Shown here: positions 44,718-52,447 of the stretch, in pieces
How positions within the stretch are numbered: position 1 is the stretch's first letter
How the letters are laid out: each line of letters starts with the position of its first letter
Source of the DNA: an uncultured Oscillospiraceae bacterium
GTDB lineage: Bacteria > Bacillota_A > Clostridia > Oscillospirales > Acutalibacteraceae
DNA: 64,000 nt
NCBI GenBank assembly: GCA_910589395.1
Contig: CAJUTL010000016.1
Coordinates: 1 to 64,000, forward strand
Reading direction: 5' to 3'
Notes under the pieces: model-generated
The model's input: only the letters and a program-made list of their open reading frames with translations
The model's database searches: none
What the model was told of the DNA's origin: nothing
Program-made: the position numbers and the translations under genes

Positions 44718-45893
44718 ATGACCGAAATGGAACTGAAATACGGCTGTAACCCCAATCAGAAGCCCTCTAAGATCTTTATGAAGGACGGCTCGGAGCTTCC
44801 CGTTACCGTCTTAAACGGCAAGCCCGGCTACATCAATTTTCTGGACGCCTTCAATTCCTGGCAGCTGGTCAAGGAACTGAAAGCGGCTACCGGCCTTCCC
44901 GCGGCGGCTTCCTTCAAGCACGTCAGCCCTGCCGGTGCGGCGGTGTATGTGCCGCTTTCCGACACCCTGAAAAAGATCTATTTTGTGGACGATCTGGAGC
45001 TTTCTCCCATTGCCTCCGCTTACGCGGCGGCCCGGGGAGCCGACAGAATGTCCTCCTATGGCGACTGGGCTGCTCTTTCCGACGTGTGCGATAAAGAAAC
45101 CGCTGCTCTGCTGGCCCGGGAGGTTTCCGATGGTGTGATCGCCCCCGGCTATACGAAGGAAGCGTTGGAAATCCTCAAGACAAAGCGCAAGGGCAATTAC
45201 AACGTGGTACAGATCGATCCCGAATACGTTCCCGCCCCCATCGAGCACAAGGACGTGTTCGGCGTTACCTTCGAGCAGGGCAGGAATGAGCTGAAGATCG
45301 ACAGCGAGCTTCTGAAGGAGCTTCCCACGAAAAACAAGCACCTCACCGAGGAAGCCAAGCGGGATCTGATCGTGTCCCTCATCACCCTGAAATATACCCA
45401 GTCCAATTCTGTCTGCTATGTGAAAAGCGGCCAGGCTATCGGCGTGGGCGCCGGCCAGCAGAGCCGTGTTCACTGCACCCGGCTGGCGGGAAATAAGGCG
45501 GATAACTGGTATCTGCGCCAGTGCCCCAAGGTTTTGAACCTGCCCTTTAAGAAGGATATTCGCCGCCCGGACCGGGACAACACCATTGATGTGTACATTT
45601 CCGATGAATACATGGACGTGCTGGCGGACGGCCAGTGGGAGAATTTCTTCACCGAAAAGCCGGAGGTCTTTACCCGAGAGGAGCGCCGTGCCTGGCTGGA
45701 TACCATGGCAGGCGTAGCCCTGGGCTCAGACGCGTTCTTCCCCTTTGGTGACAACATTGAGCGCGCCAGAAAGAGCGGCGTGGAATTTATCGCCCAGCCC
45801 GGCGGCTCCATTCGGGACGACAACGTGATCGCCACCTGCGACAAATACGATATCGCCATGGCGTTTACTGGGATCCGGCTGTTCCATCATTAA
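44718..45893 (+). CDS. AICAR formyltransferase (stand-alone, PurH C-terminal-type)
   Basis: A 391-residue protein corresponding to the transformylase part of PurH: it starts with ELKYGCNPNQKPSKI and has SFKHVSPAGAAVYVPL (catalytic Lys-His), YVKSGQAIGVGAGQQSRVHC and AQPGGSIRDDNVI. It formylates AICAR with 10-formyl-THF. The MGS-like IMP cyclohydrolase domain of normal PurH is absent, and that role is taken by the PurO-type gene directly upstream. ATG 44718 follows GAAGGAGC. Confidence 0.93.
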   Translation: MTEMELKYGCNPNQKPSKIFMKDGSELPVTVLNGKPGYINFLDAFNSWQLVKELKAATGLPAAASFKHVSPAGAAVYVPLSDTLKKIYFVDDLELSPIASAYAAARGADRMSSYGDWAALSDVCDKETAALLAREVSDGVIAPGYTKEALEILKTKRKGNYNVVQIDPEYVPAPIEHKDVFGVTFEQGRNELKIDSELLKELPTKNKHLTEEAKRDLIVSLITLKYTQSNSVCYVKSGQAIGVGAGQQSRVHCTRLAGNKADNWYLRQCPKVLNLPFKKDIRRPDRDNTIDVYISDEYMDVLADGQWENFFTEKPEVFTREERRAWLDTMAGVALGSDAFFPFGDNIERARKSGVEFIAQPGGSIRDDNVIATCDKYDIAMAFTGIRLFHH

Positions 45894-45953
45894 GAACTTT
45901 GCCGTGATTTTCGCGCCCAACGATCAGGGCTTTCGGGAAAAGGAGGAACGACC

Positions 45954-46172
45954 ATGGCAAGCGCTTTGCTGCGGAATTTGACAGGAAAGGTCTGCACCGT
46001 TTCCATGTCTATCAGCCTGTCGCCTTATGTGGGAAGGATCATGGCGGTAGAAGAGGACTGGCTGGAGCTGAAGCAGAAAGACGGAACGCTGCATTATCTC
46101 AATATCCCAAGAATCCAGGAAATTCAAGTGATGCCTGAAAAAGTACAGGAGCAATGGAGAGAAAAGCTATGA
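45954..46172 (+). CDS. small Sm/Lsm-like protein coupled to purD
   Basis: A 72-residue protein. The strand pattern LTGKVCTVSMSISL, YVGRIMAVEEDWLELKQ, LHYLNIPRIQEIQV looks like a single Sm-fold barrel (a Gly-Xaa-Ile turn, then an acidic loop, then an Asn-Ile-X-X-Ile pair), as in Lsm proteins or Hfq-like domains; this is by pattern, not by a proven match. ATG 45954 has a strong AAAAGGAGG. Its stop overlaps the purD start (ATGA), so both are translated together. It is real by RBS, coupling and conservation-like composition; the function is unknown. It could bind RNA or act as a small partner of a purine enzyme. Confidence 0.7.
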   Translation: MASALLRNLTGKVCTVSMSISLSPYVGRIMAVEEDWLELKQKDGTLHYLNIPRIQEIQVMPEKVQEQWREKL

Positions 46173-47446
46173 AAATTTTAGTCATTGGCAGCGGCGGCAG
46201 AGAGCACGCCATCGTCCGCAAATTAAAGGAAAGCCCCAGGGTGGAAAAGCTGTACTGCGCTCCCGGCAACGGCGGCATCGCCATGGACGCGGAGTGCTGC
46301 CCCGTGGGGGCCATGGACAAGGAAGGGATCCTTGCCCTTGTGAAAGAAAAGCAGATCGATTTTGTGTTCGTCACCCCGGACGATCCTTTGGCCGCCGGTA
46401 TGGTGGACTGCTTAGAGGCCGCCGGGTTTCCCTGCTTCGGCCCCAATGCCAGGGCGGCCCAGCTGGAAGCCAGCAAGGTGTTTTCCAAGGGCCTGATGAA
46501 GAAATACGGGATCCCCACGGCGGAGTATGAAGTGTTTTCTCAGGCGGAGAAGGCCTTGGCCTACATCAGGGAAAAGAATACTTATCCCATCGTCATCAAG
46601 GCGGACGGCCTGGCGCTGGGGAAGGGCGTTATCATCGCCCAGAAAGAGCAGGAGGCACGGGACGCCCTGCGCTCCATCATGGAGGATAAGCTCTTCGGCG
46701 ATTCCGGCTCTGAGGTGGTGGTGGAGGAATTCCTCACCGGCCCGGAAGTGACCGTGCTGGCCTTTACCGATGGCGAGGCCATGTGCCCCATGGTTTCCTC
46801 CATGGACCACAAGCGGGCTTACGATGGGGACAAGGGCCCCAACACCGGCGGCATGGGCACCATAAGCCCAAACCCCTTCTATACGGAAGCGGTGGCGGCG
46901 GAGTGTATGGAAAAGATTTTCCTGCCCACCATGAAGGCCATGAACGCGGAAGGAAGAAAATTTAAGGGCTGTCTCTATTTCGGCCTGATGCTCACTCCCG
47001 GCGGCCCCAAGGTCATCGAATACAATTCCCGCTTCGGCGACCCCGAAACCCAGGTGGTGCTGCCAAGGCTTCAAACAGATCTTGTGGAAATCATCACCGC
47101 CGTGGCGGAGGAGCGCTTGTCAGAGCTTACCATCGAGTGGTCTTCCCAGCCCTGCGCCTGCGTGATCCTGGCAAGCGGCGGTTATCCCGGCAGCTACCGG
47201 AAGGGCCTTGAAATTCACGGCCTCCTGGAAAACGGCCAGGTGGACGGCGCAACGGTCTACCATGCCGGAACCAGGCTGGAAAACGGAAAATTCCTCACGG
47301 CCGGCGGCCGGGTGCTGGGCGTTACCGCAAAGGGTGAGACCCTGGAAAAAGCGCTGCAAAACGCCTATGCCGCCGCAGAAAAAATCAGCTTTGAAGACGT
47401 CATATACCGAAAAGATATCGGCAACCGGGCGCTGGAAGTGAGGTAG
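46169..47446 (+). CDS. purD: phosphoribosylamine-glycine ligase
   Basis: GAR synthetase, 425 residues, ATP-grasp enzyme. N-terminal MKILVIGSGGREHAIVRKL, then YPIVIKADGLALGKGV, VVEEFLTGPEVT, GPNTGGMGTISPNP, and FGDPETQVVLPRL for the ATP-grasp metal site. The proline-containing loop that is usually GPE-P is VTPDDPLAAGMVD here, a mild variation. ATG 46169 lies 8 nt after GGAGAG and overlaps the small Sm-like gene by 4 bp. Last purine gene of the cluster in this window. Confidence 0.96.
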   Translation: MKILVIGSGGREHAIVRKLKESPRVEKLYCAPGNGGIAMDAECCPVGAMDKEGILALVKEKQIDFVFVTPDDPLAAGMVDCLEAAGFPCFGPNARAAQLEASKVFSKGLMKKYGIPTAEYEVFSQAEKALAYIREKNTYPIVIKADGLALGKGVIIAQKEQEARDALRSIMEDKLFGDSGSEVVVEEFLTGPEVTVLAFTDGEAMCPMVSSMDHKRAYDGDKGPNTGGMGTISPNPFYTEAVAAECMEKIFLPTMKAMNAEGRKFKGCLYFGLMLTPGGPKVIEYNSRFGDPETQVVLPRLQTDLVEIITAVAEERLSELTIEWSSQPCACVILASGGYPGSYRKGLEIHGLLENGQVDGATVYHAGTRLENGKFLTAGGRVLGVTAKGETLEKALQNAYAAAEKISFEDVIYRKDIGNRALEVR

Positions 47447-47464
47447 CAAAGGAGAACGATCGTT

Positions 47465-48190
47465 ATGGATAAAAATTTGGCTTGGGAAAATGTTTTGTTG
47501 ACGGATTCCGGATTTTTTGATCCATTTGATTTGAGCAGGCCGCTCGCCCCTATTGTAGAGCGCTTTACCACTATGGTAGCAAAACCTTTTTCCAAGGCAC
47601 GTATTTTATTTATTCCTGCTGCTGCTTGTGATGAAGAGTCAAAAAAGCTTGCTTCTATTCTGTATTCTGAGCTTATCTGGCTAGGCTTCTCTTCGAAAAA
47701 TATAACTACGTATATGCTGGATAAACCCCTTCCCTTGGAGGAAGCTTTAACCTATGATATTCTGTTTTTGACAGGCGGCTGGTGTGAACATCTCCTTAAA
47801 CTTATCAAAAAGACTGAATTTGTAGATGTTGCCAGAGCCTTTGTGTTTGCTAATAAGGTTTACGTGGGGGTAAGCGCTGGAAGTGTCATTGCCACTCCCA
47901 ACATAATGGGGACTTTTGAGCAACGACCTAGCCTTGATACGAGCGGCCTGGGTTTGGTTTCCGCATACATAGATTGTCATTGTGATATGCAGCCTGGCCT
48001 AGTGCAAAAGACACTTGCTTTTCCTCATATATTGCTCCACTTTAACCAGGCGCTGGCTGTCAATAGCAGTTCCTATGAGCTGATAGAAGCTCCTGCGACT
48101 TCGCAGAATATAAACTGGTCCTCACCGCCAACTGTTGGTGAAGAGATTTTTCAACTGAATAACTCTACGGAGCTGTATCAATACAACTAA
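47465..48190 (+). CDS. peptidase S51-like protein (dipeptidase E family)
   Basis: A 241-residue protein with the S51 nucleophile-elbow VGVSAGSVIATPN (S137) and the preceding FLTGGWCEHLLKL segment. S51 enzymes include aspartyl dipeptidase and cyanophycinase. The base composition is clearly more AT-rich than the flanking purD and Gfo/Idh genes and the codon choice differs (many ttt, att, aaa), which suggests recent acquisition. ATG 47465 follows AAAGGAG. It sits 19 bp after purD and 20 bp before the dehydrogenase gene, so it is probably carried on the same transcript. Confidence 0.82.
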   Translation: MDKNLAWENVLLTDSGFFDPFDLSRPLAPIVERFTTMVAKPFSKARILFIPAAACDEESKKLASILYSELIWLGFSSKNITTYMLDKPLPLEEALTYDILFLTGGWCEHLLKLIKKTEFVDVARAFVFANKVYVGVSAGSVIATPNIMGTFEQRPSLDTSGLGLVSAYIDCHCDMQPGLVQKTLAFPHILLHFNQALAVNSSSYELIEAPATSQNINWSSPPTVGEEIFQLNNSTELYQYN

Positions 48191-48209
48191 AATAGGGAGA
48201 GAAACTAAC

Positions 48210-49499
48210 ATGAAAGCACCCATCACATTTGCTATTTGCGGCTTTGGAGACAGGGGAAGCACCTATGCTTCCATGCAGAAGCTGTTTCCCGATAAGATGA
48301 AGGTTGTCGCCGTGGCGGATCTGAATCCCCGGAAGGTGCAAAAGGCAAAAGAGCTTTACGCTATTCCGGAGGAAAATTGTTTTTCTTCCGGGGAGGAAAT
48401 GCTGGAGCACGGGAAGCTGGCGGACGTCATGGTGGTTTCCACCATGGATCGCCAGCATGTGGGCCACGCCATTCCCGCGCTGAAAAAGGGCTACCATATT
48501 ATGATGGAAAAGCCCATTTCCCCGGAGCTTTCCAAGTGCCGGGAAATTTTGGAGGTGGCAAAGGACTGCCCCGGCAAGATCATCGTGTGCCATGTGCTGC
48601 GCTATACCACCTTCTATAATACCCTGAAGGATCTGATCTCCGGCGGGCGGATCGGAGATGTGGTTTCCATCTGTGCCAACGAGAATGTGGGATATTGGCA
48701 CCAGGCTCATTCTTTTGTGCGGGGCAACTGGCGGAATTCCAAAGAAACCAGCCCCATGATCCTGCAAAAATCCTGCCATGATATGGATATCCTCACCTGG
48801 CTTTTGGGGAAAAAATGCAAAGCGGTCTCCTCCTTCGGCGGTATTCAGCTGTTCAAAAAGGAATGCGCTCCCGAAGGGGCTACCCCTTATTGCCTGGGCG
48901 GGTGCAAAGCAAAAGAGCACTGCGTTTTCGATGCGGAAAAGATCTATATCACCAGCCCGAAAACCGGCAGAGCCACCCATAACGACAACTGGATCACCTC
49001 GATCCTCAGTGTGGAAAACACGGTGGAAAGCACCTATGAGGCGCTGAAAAACGGCCCTTACGGCCGCTGCGTCTATCACTGTGATAACGATGTGGTGGAT
49101 CACCAGCAGACAATTCTTCTCATGGAAGACGGCTCCACCATCAGCTTTACCATGTGTGCCTTTACCGAAAGCTGCTACCGCTATTTTAAGGCCATGGGAA
49201 CAAAAGGGGAGATCGAAGCGGATATGATTTCCAACGTGATCCATATCCGGGAATTCGGCAAGCCGGAGGAAGTGATCGATGTAGGGAAGCTGGCTTCCGA
49301 CCTGAAGGGCCATGGCGGCGGCGACAGCGGCATCGTTTCCGACTTTTTGGAAATGCTCTTAAACGGCAGCGAAGCCACCGAGCGCACCACCACCCTGGAA
49401 AATTCCATGGAAAGCCACTTTATCGCCCTGGCGGCGGAGGAGTCCCGCTTAAACGGCGGAAAGGCCATCGAGCTGGAAAGCTTTAAGAACGGAAAGTAA
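48210..49499 (+). CDS. Gfo/Idh/MocA family NAD(P)-dependent oxidoreductase
   Basis: A 429-residue dehydrogenase: N-terminal Rossmann domain (GFGDRGSTYASM, VAVADLNPRKV), the EKPISPEL lysine motif, and a C-terminal alpha/beta domain with KSCHDMDILTWLLG carrying the catalytic histidine. A four-cysteine stretch (CAPEGATPYCLGGCKAKEHC) of the kind seen in one subgroup of this family may bind metal. Acts on a sugar, inositol or similar polyol; the substrate is not deducible. ATG 48210 follows AGGGAGAG. Confidence 0.88.
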   Translation: MKAPITFAICGFGDRGSTYASMQKLFPDKMKVVAVADLNPRKVQKAKELYAIPEENCFSSGEEMLEHGKLADVMVVSTMDRQHVGHAIPALKKGYHIMMEKPISPELSKCREILEVAKDCPGKIIVCHVLRYTTFYNTLKDLISGGRIGDVVSICANENVGYWHQAHSFVRGNWRNSKETSPMILQKSCHDMDILTWLLGKKCKAVSSFGGIQLFKKECAPEGATPYCLGGCKAKEHCVFDAEKIYITSPKTGRATHNDNWITSILSVENTVESTYEALKNGPYGRCVYHCDNDVVDHQQTILLMEDGSTISFTMCAFTESCYRYFKAMGTKGEIEADMISNVIHIREFGKPEEVIDVGKLASDLKGHGGGDSGIVSDFLEMLLNGSEATERTTTLENSMESHFIALAAEESRLNGGKAIELESFKNGK

Positions 49500-49503
49500 A
49501 AAA

Positions 49504-49555
49504 CAGCCGGGAACCTCCATGGCAAGGTATGCTTTAGAAGTTTCCGGCTTTTGCT
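49504..49555 (+). terminator. possible weak terminator after the Gfo/Idh gene
   Basis: agccgggaac (49505-49514) pairs with gtttccggct (49540-49549) over a 25-nt loop and is followed by tttgc. Weak. Confidence 0.35.
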
Positions 49556-49574
49556 GTAGAAGGGAGGGAATCAT

Positions 49575-50348
49575 ATGGAAGATACTGCCGCCGGAAAGGG
49601 TCTGGGTTCTTTCCAGCTGAAGCTGATTGCCATAGCCGCCATGCTGGCCGATCATTTGGCCTTTGCCTTTTTGCCTGCCGGAACGGTTCCGTATTTTATC
49701 CTGCGCTTTTTCGGCAGGCTCACCGGCCCGCTGATGTTTTTCTGCGCGGCCCAGGGGTACCGCCACACAAGAGATCTGAAGCGGTATCTCCTTCGGCTTT
49801 TCCTTTTCGCGCTTCTCAGCTATGTGCCCTTTGTTCTCTTCAGCGCTCAGGGGGAGCGTGCCAATCTGAATTTTCTGAGCCTCAGCGTGATCCACACGAT
49901 CCTTCTGGGCGTGCTGGGAATTCATGTTCGCCACAGGGTGGAAAATCCGGTGCTGAAGGCGCTTTTGCTGGCGCTGCTGTTGACGCTCAGCCTTCCGGGA
50001 GATTGGGGCGGGATCGGCTTTGTGATAATCCTTGTGTTTGATTTCTTTTACGAAAGCCCCTCCGGCCAGAAAATGGGCTATTTCCTGATCGTTCTGTTTG
50101 GCGGCGGTGTGCTGTTCTTTTTAACCTCTCCCATCATCGACCTTTTGACCACGGGCATCTGGCTGACGGATTTTTCCTATTTCCTTTCCGGGGGCATTAA
50201 CCTGGGAATGCTTCTGCCCCTTTGGTGCATTTCCCGCTATAACGGAAAACCGGGTACCGATAAGGCCTGGACAAAATGGCTGTTCTATGTGTTCTATCCC
50301 GCCCACCTGCTGCTGATCGCCCTGATCCGGTTTTGGATCGCCCGGTAG
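49575..50348 (+). CDS. TraX family membrane protein
   Basis: A 257-residue polytopic protein with about seven to eight membrane segments. The N-terminal LKLIAIAAMLADHLAFAFLP and the following FGRLTGPLMFFCAAQGYRHT match the TraX family, first known for acetylation of F pilin; in Firmicutes chromosomes these proteins are probably acyltransferases of unknown targets. The C-terminal FYVFYPAHLLLIALIRF is also typical. ATG 49575 follows GAAGGGAGGG. Confidence 0.85.
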   Translation: MEDTAAGKGLGSFQLKLIAIAAMLADHLAFAFLPAGTVPYFILRFFGRLTGPLMFFCAAQGYRHTRDLKRYLLRLFLFALLSYVPFVLFSAQGERANLNFLSLSVIHTILLGVLGIHVRHRVENPVLKALLLALLLTLSLPGDWGGIGFVIILVFDFFYESPSGQKMGYFLIVLFGGGVLFFLTSPIIDLLTTGIWLTDFSYFLSGGINLGMLLPLWCISRYNGKPGTDKAWTKWLFYVFYPAHLLLIALIRFWIAR

Positions 50349-50498
50349 GATCACAGGAACCAAAAGCGGCCTTCCTTTATAAACTGAGAAGGAAGGGGAA
50401 AAGTCCCCTGAAAATTTCCAGTTTCTTGATTAAAGCTCCCAAAGTCAGGCAAAACTAGAAGTGAAAACGCCTGAACCGGAGAGAGGAAGGTCAGAATT

Positions 50499-50846
50499 GT
50501 GATAGTCCATCGAGGAGATATTTATTATGCGGATCTGAGCCCCGTCGTGGGCTCAGAGCAGGGCGGCGTTCGCCCGGTGCTTATCGTGCAGAACGATGTG
50601 GGCAACAAATTCAGCCCCACCGTCATCGCCGCGGCGATCACCAGCCAGCACGATAAGGCGAACCTGCCTACTCATATTGAAGTAAACGCGGAAAATACCG
50701 GTCTCTTAAAGGATTCCGTAGTGCTTCTGGAGCAGGTGCGCACCATCGATAAGCACCGCCTCAAAGAAAAAATGGGCCGCCTGGATACCGGCTCCATGAA
50801 TCGGGTAAACCAGGCCCTTTCCATTAGCTTCGGCCTGCCTACATAG
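50499..50846 (+). CDS. mazF: type II toxin-antitoxin endoribonuclease toxin MazF/PemK
   Basis: A 115-residue MazF/NdoA-type sequence-specific mRNA interferase. N-terminal VHRGDIYYADLSPVVGSEQG, catalytic R25 (GGVRPVLIVQND) and T48 (AAITSQ) are in the positions known for B. subtilis MazF, and the C-terminal helix region follows. GTG 50499 is preceded by GAGAGGAAGG. No antitoxin reading frame of the MazE/EndoAI type is visible in the 150-nt gap upstream, which holds two short dyads (50370-50396 and 50395-50408), nor downstream. Followed by a strong terminator. Confidence 0.93.
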   Translation: MIVHRGDIYYADLSPVVGSEQGGVRPVLIVQNDVGNKFSPTVIAAAITSQHDKANLPTHIEVNAENTGLLKDSVVLLEQVRTIDKHRLKEKMGRLDTGSMNRVNQALSISFGLPT

Positions 50847-50883
50847 GCCAAAGCGAAGGAAACGGAAAACGGTTCCCCAAAAG

Positions 50884-50919
50884 CAAGGGCGCGCAGAGCT
50901 TCTGCGCGCCCTTGTCCTT
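50884..50919 (+). terminator. intrinsic terminator after mazF
   Basis: A perfect 14-bp stem, caagggcgcgcaga (50884-50897) and tctgcgcgcccttg (50901-50914), with loop gct and tail tccttt. Confidence 0.88.
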
Positions 50920-50985
50920 TCGGAAAGCTTCTTCCAATGGGAAATTTTCGGCATAAAAAGAGTTCCTGAACCAAAAAGATTTCTC

Positions 50986-51014
50986 TTGCAGTTTCCCAGC
51001 CGGTGCATTATAAT
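50986..51014 (+). promoter_or_regulatory. promoter of tRNA-Leu
   Basis: TTGCAG at 50986-50991 and TATAAT at 51009-51014, spacer 17 nt; predicted start near 51021, 23 nt before the tRNA. Confidence 0.85.
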
Positions 51015-51043
51015 AAACAGGTCAGCCATCAGGCTGATCCCCT

Positions 51044-51127
51044 GCGGGTATGGCGGAATTGGCAGACGCGCCAGATTTAGGTTCTGGTGGTACCCCCGTG
51101 CAGGTTCAAATCCTGTTACCCGCACCA
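51044..51127 (+). tRNA. tRNA-Leu (anticodon UAG)
   Basis: An 84-nt class II tRNA with encoded CCA. The acceptor stem gcgggta (51044-51050) pairs with tacccgc (51117-51123), then A and CCA to 51127. The anticodon stem ccaga/tctgg carries the loop tttaggt, giving anticodon TAG. A long variable arm (tggtacccccgtgc) and the T loop gttcaaatc follow. Reads CUA and probably other CUN codons. Confidence 0.96.
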
Positions 51128-51136
51128 GACCACTGT

Positions 51137-51171
51137 GCCGAAAGCTCAGCGCAAAGCGCTGAGCTTTCGGC
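51137..51171 (+). terminator. long hairpin after tRNA-Leu
   Basis: A perfect 16-bp stem (51137-51152 and 51156-51171) with loop aaa follows the tRNA by 9 nt. The tail aatttgcg is not T-rich, so it may be a processing or partial termination signal; the next gene could be read from the same transcript. Confidence 0.6.
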
Positions 51172-51243
51172 AATTTGCGAACCACAGGTTTTCTGAAAAA
51201 GTTGATCGAGGAAAAGAAAAAAGAAAGAGAAAGGAAACTTGCA

Positions 51244-51816
51244 ATGAAGATCGAATTTGAAAATATCAGCCTTCGGGATATGGAGGAGTCCGATATTGAG
51301 GATTATGTGCGCTGGTTTACCACTGAAACAGAATGGTCGAAAACGGATGCCCCGTGGGAGCCGGTTGAATCGGACGAAGAAACTGAACGCGCGTCCTGGC
51401 GTGACTATTATGAGTCGGTAAAAGACCTTTCCGATGAGACCCGCCGCTGGAGATTTGAAATCGAATGGAACGGCAGGCATATCGGGTGGGTAAGATCCTA
51501 CTCGATCGACGAGAATTACAACTGGATCGGCGAGGTTAGAGAAGGGCAGACCGTTTACCGCACGATTGGCATTGATATTTGCGAGAGCGACGTTTGGGGA
51601 AACGGGATCGGCACCAACGCCCTCCGTGCTTTTATCAAGTACAACCTGGAAAACGGCGTGGACGAGCTTTACACACAAACCTGGTCAGGCAATGTCCGTA
51701 TGCTCCGCTGTGCCGAAAAGCTGGGCTTCCAGGAGTGCGGCCGCAGCATCGGCACACGGGAGGTCAATGGGCGGAAATACGATGGGCTGACCTTTCAGCT
51801 GAAACGAGAGAAATAA
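51244..51816 (+). CDS. GNAT family N-acetyltransferase
   Basis: A 190-residue acetyltransferase of the RimJ/RimL-like GNAT subgroup: N-terminal ISLRDMEESDIEDYVRWF, the acetyl-CoA loop in CESDVWGNGIGTNALRAFI (Q/R-X-X-G-X-G/A variant WGNGIGTNAL) and the C-terminal NVRMLRCAEKLGFQECGR. Substrate unknown: such proteins modify ribosomal protein termini, antibiotics or small amines. ATG 51244 has AAAGGAAAC upstream. Followed by a terminator and a repeat field. Confidence 0.85.
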   Translation: MKIEFENISLRDMEESDIEDYVRWFTTETEWSKTDAPWEPVESDEETERASWRDYYESVKDLSDETRRWRFEIEWNGRHIGWVRSYSIDENYNWIGEVREGQTVYRTIGIDICESDVWGNGIGTNALRAFIKYNLENGVDELYTQTWSGNVRMLRCAEKLGFQECGRSIGTREVNGRKYDGLTFQLKREK

Positions 51817-51832
51817 AATTAAAAAAGCCAGG

Positions 51833-51880
51833 AAAAAGGAACTGCTGCAAAACACTCAATTTTGCGGCAGTTCCTTTTTT
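51833..51880 (+). terminator. intrinsic terminator after the GNAT gene
   Basis: Stem aaaaaggaactgctgcaaaa (51833-51852) pairs with the complement at about 51860-51880 with one bulge and ends in a run of T. Confidence 0.85.
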
Positions 51881-51887
51881 AGAAATA

Positions 51888-52447
51888 CAATGAGCAATTA
51901 GCAATGTAGGGCAAGAACGGGTCGCTAAATTATAGTTTAGCGTCCTGATTCCGCTATCACTATTGTCATTCTGAGGAACGAAGTGACGAAGAATCTCGTC
52001 CTTAACACCAGGGTAAAAGGGCAAAGGACGAGATTCTTCACCGAGAAAGCAAGGCGCGCCTTGCTTTCTGTTCAGGAATGACAGGTGGAAAGCGAGCAGC
52101 GTACTCACTAAATTCCAATTTACCTGCTTGCTTGTGGTCGGGCCGGAAGCTATCCTCCCACACCAGGCAGCTTCACGGGTTGCCGCGACGCCTCGCCGCT
52201 AAATTCCAATTTATCGGACTGGTTTCCCTCCTTGTCATTGCTGAGCAAAAAGCGAAGTAAATTTCGCTTTCCCAGCGAAGGATCTTGACCTTATTTTCTG
52301 GGAAAAAGCCAAAGGACGAGATTCTTCACTTCGTTCAGAATGACAGGAGGGAGGTGAGTAGATAACTGATAAATTCCAATTTAACAGGCATTACAAGCAT
52401 TGCTTACACCGCCTGTGCTCTTGCCCTTCATTGCTCATTTCTCATTG
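51888..52447. repeat. nested composite palindromic element, locus 3
   Basis: Outer motif caatgagcaattagcaatg...ggcaag (51889-51915) is mirrored by cttgcccttcattgctcatt (52420-52440); middle motif cgctaaattatagtttagcg (51923-51942) by ataaattccaatttaa (52369-52384), with further taaattccaattta motifs near 52110 and 52200; inside lie two tgtcatt-type hairpins (51963-52084 and 52232-52346). The right end runs into the last codons of the lipoprotein gene on the - strand, and supplies its stop. No gene is present in 51817-52441. Confidence 0.75.
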
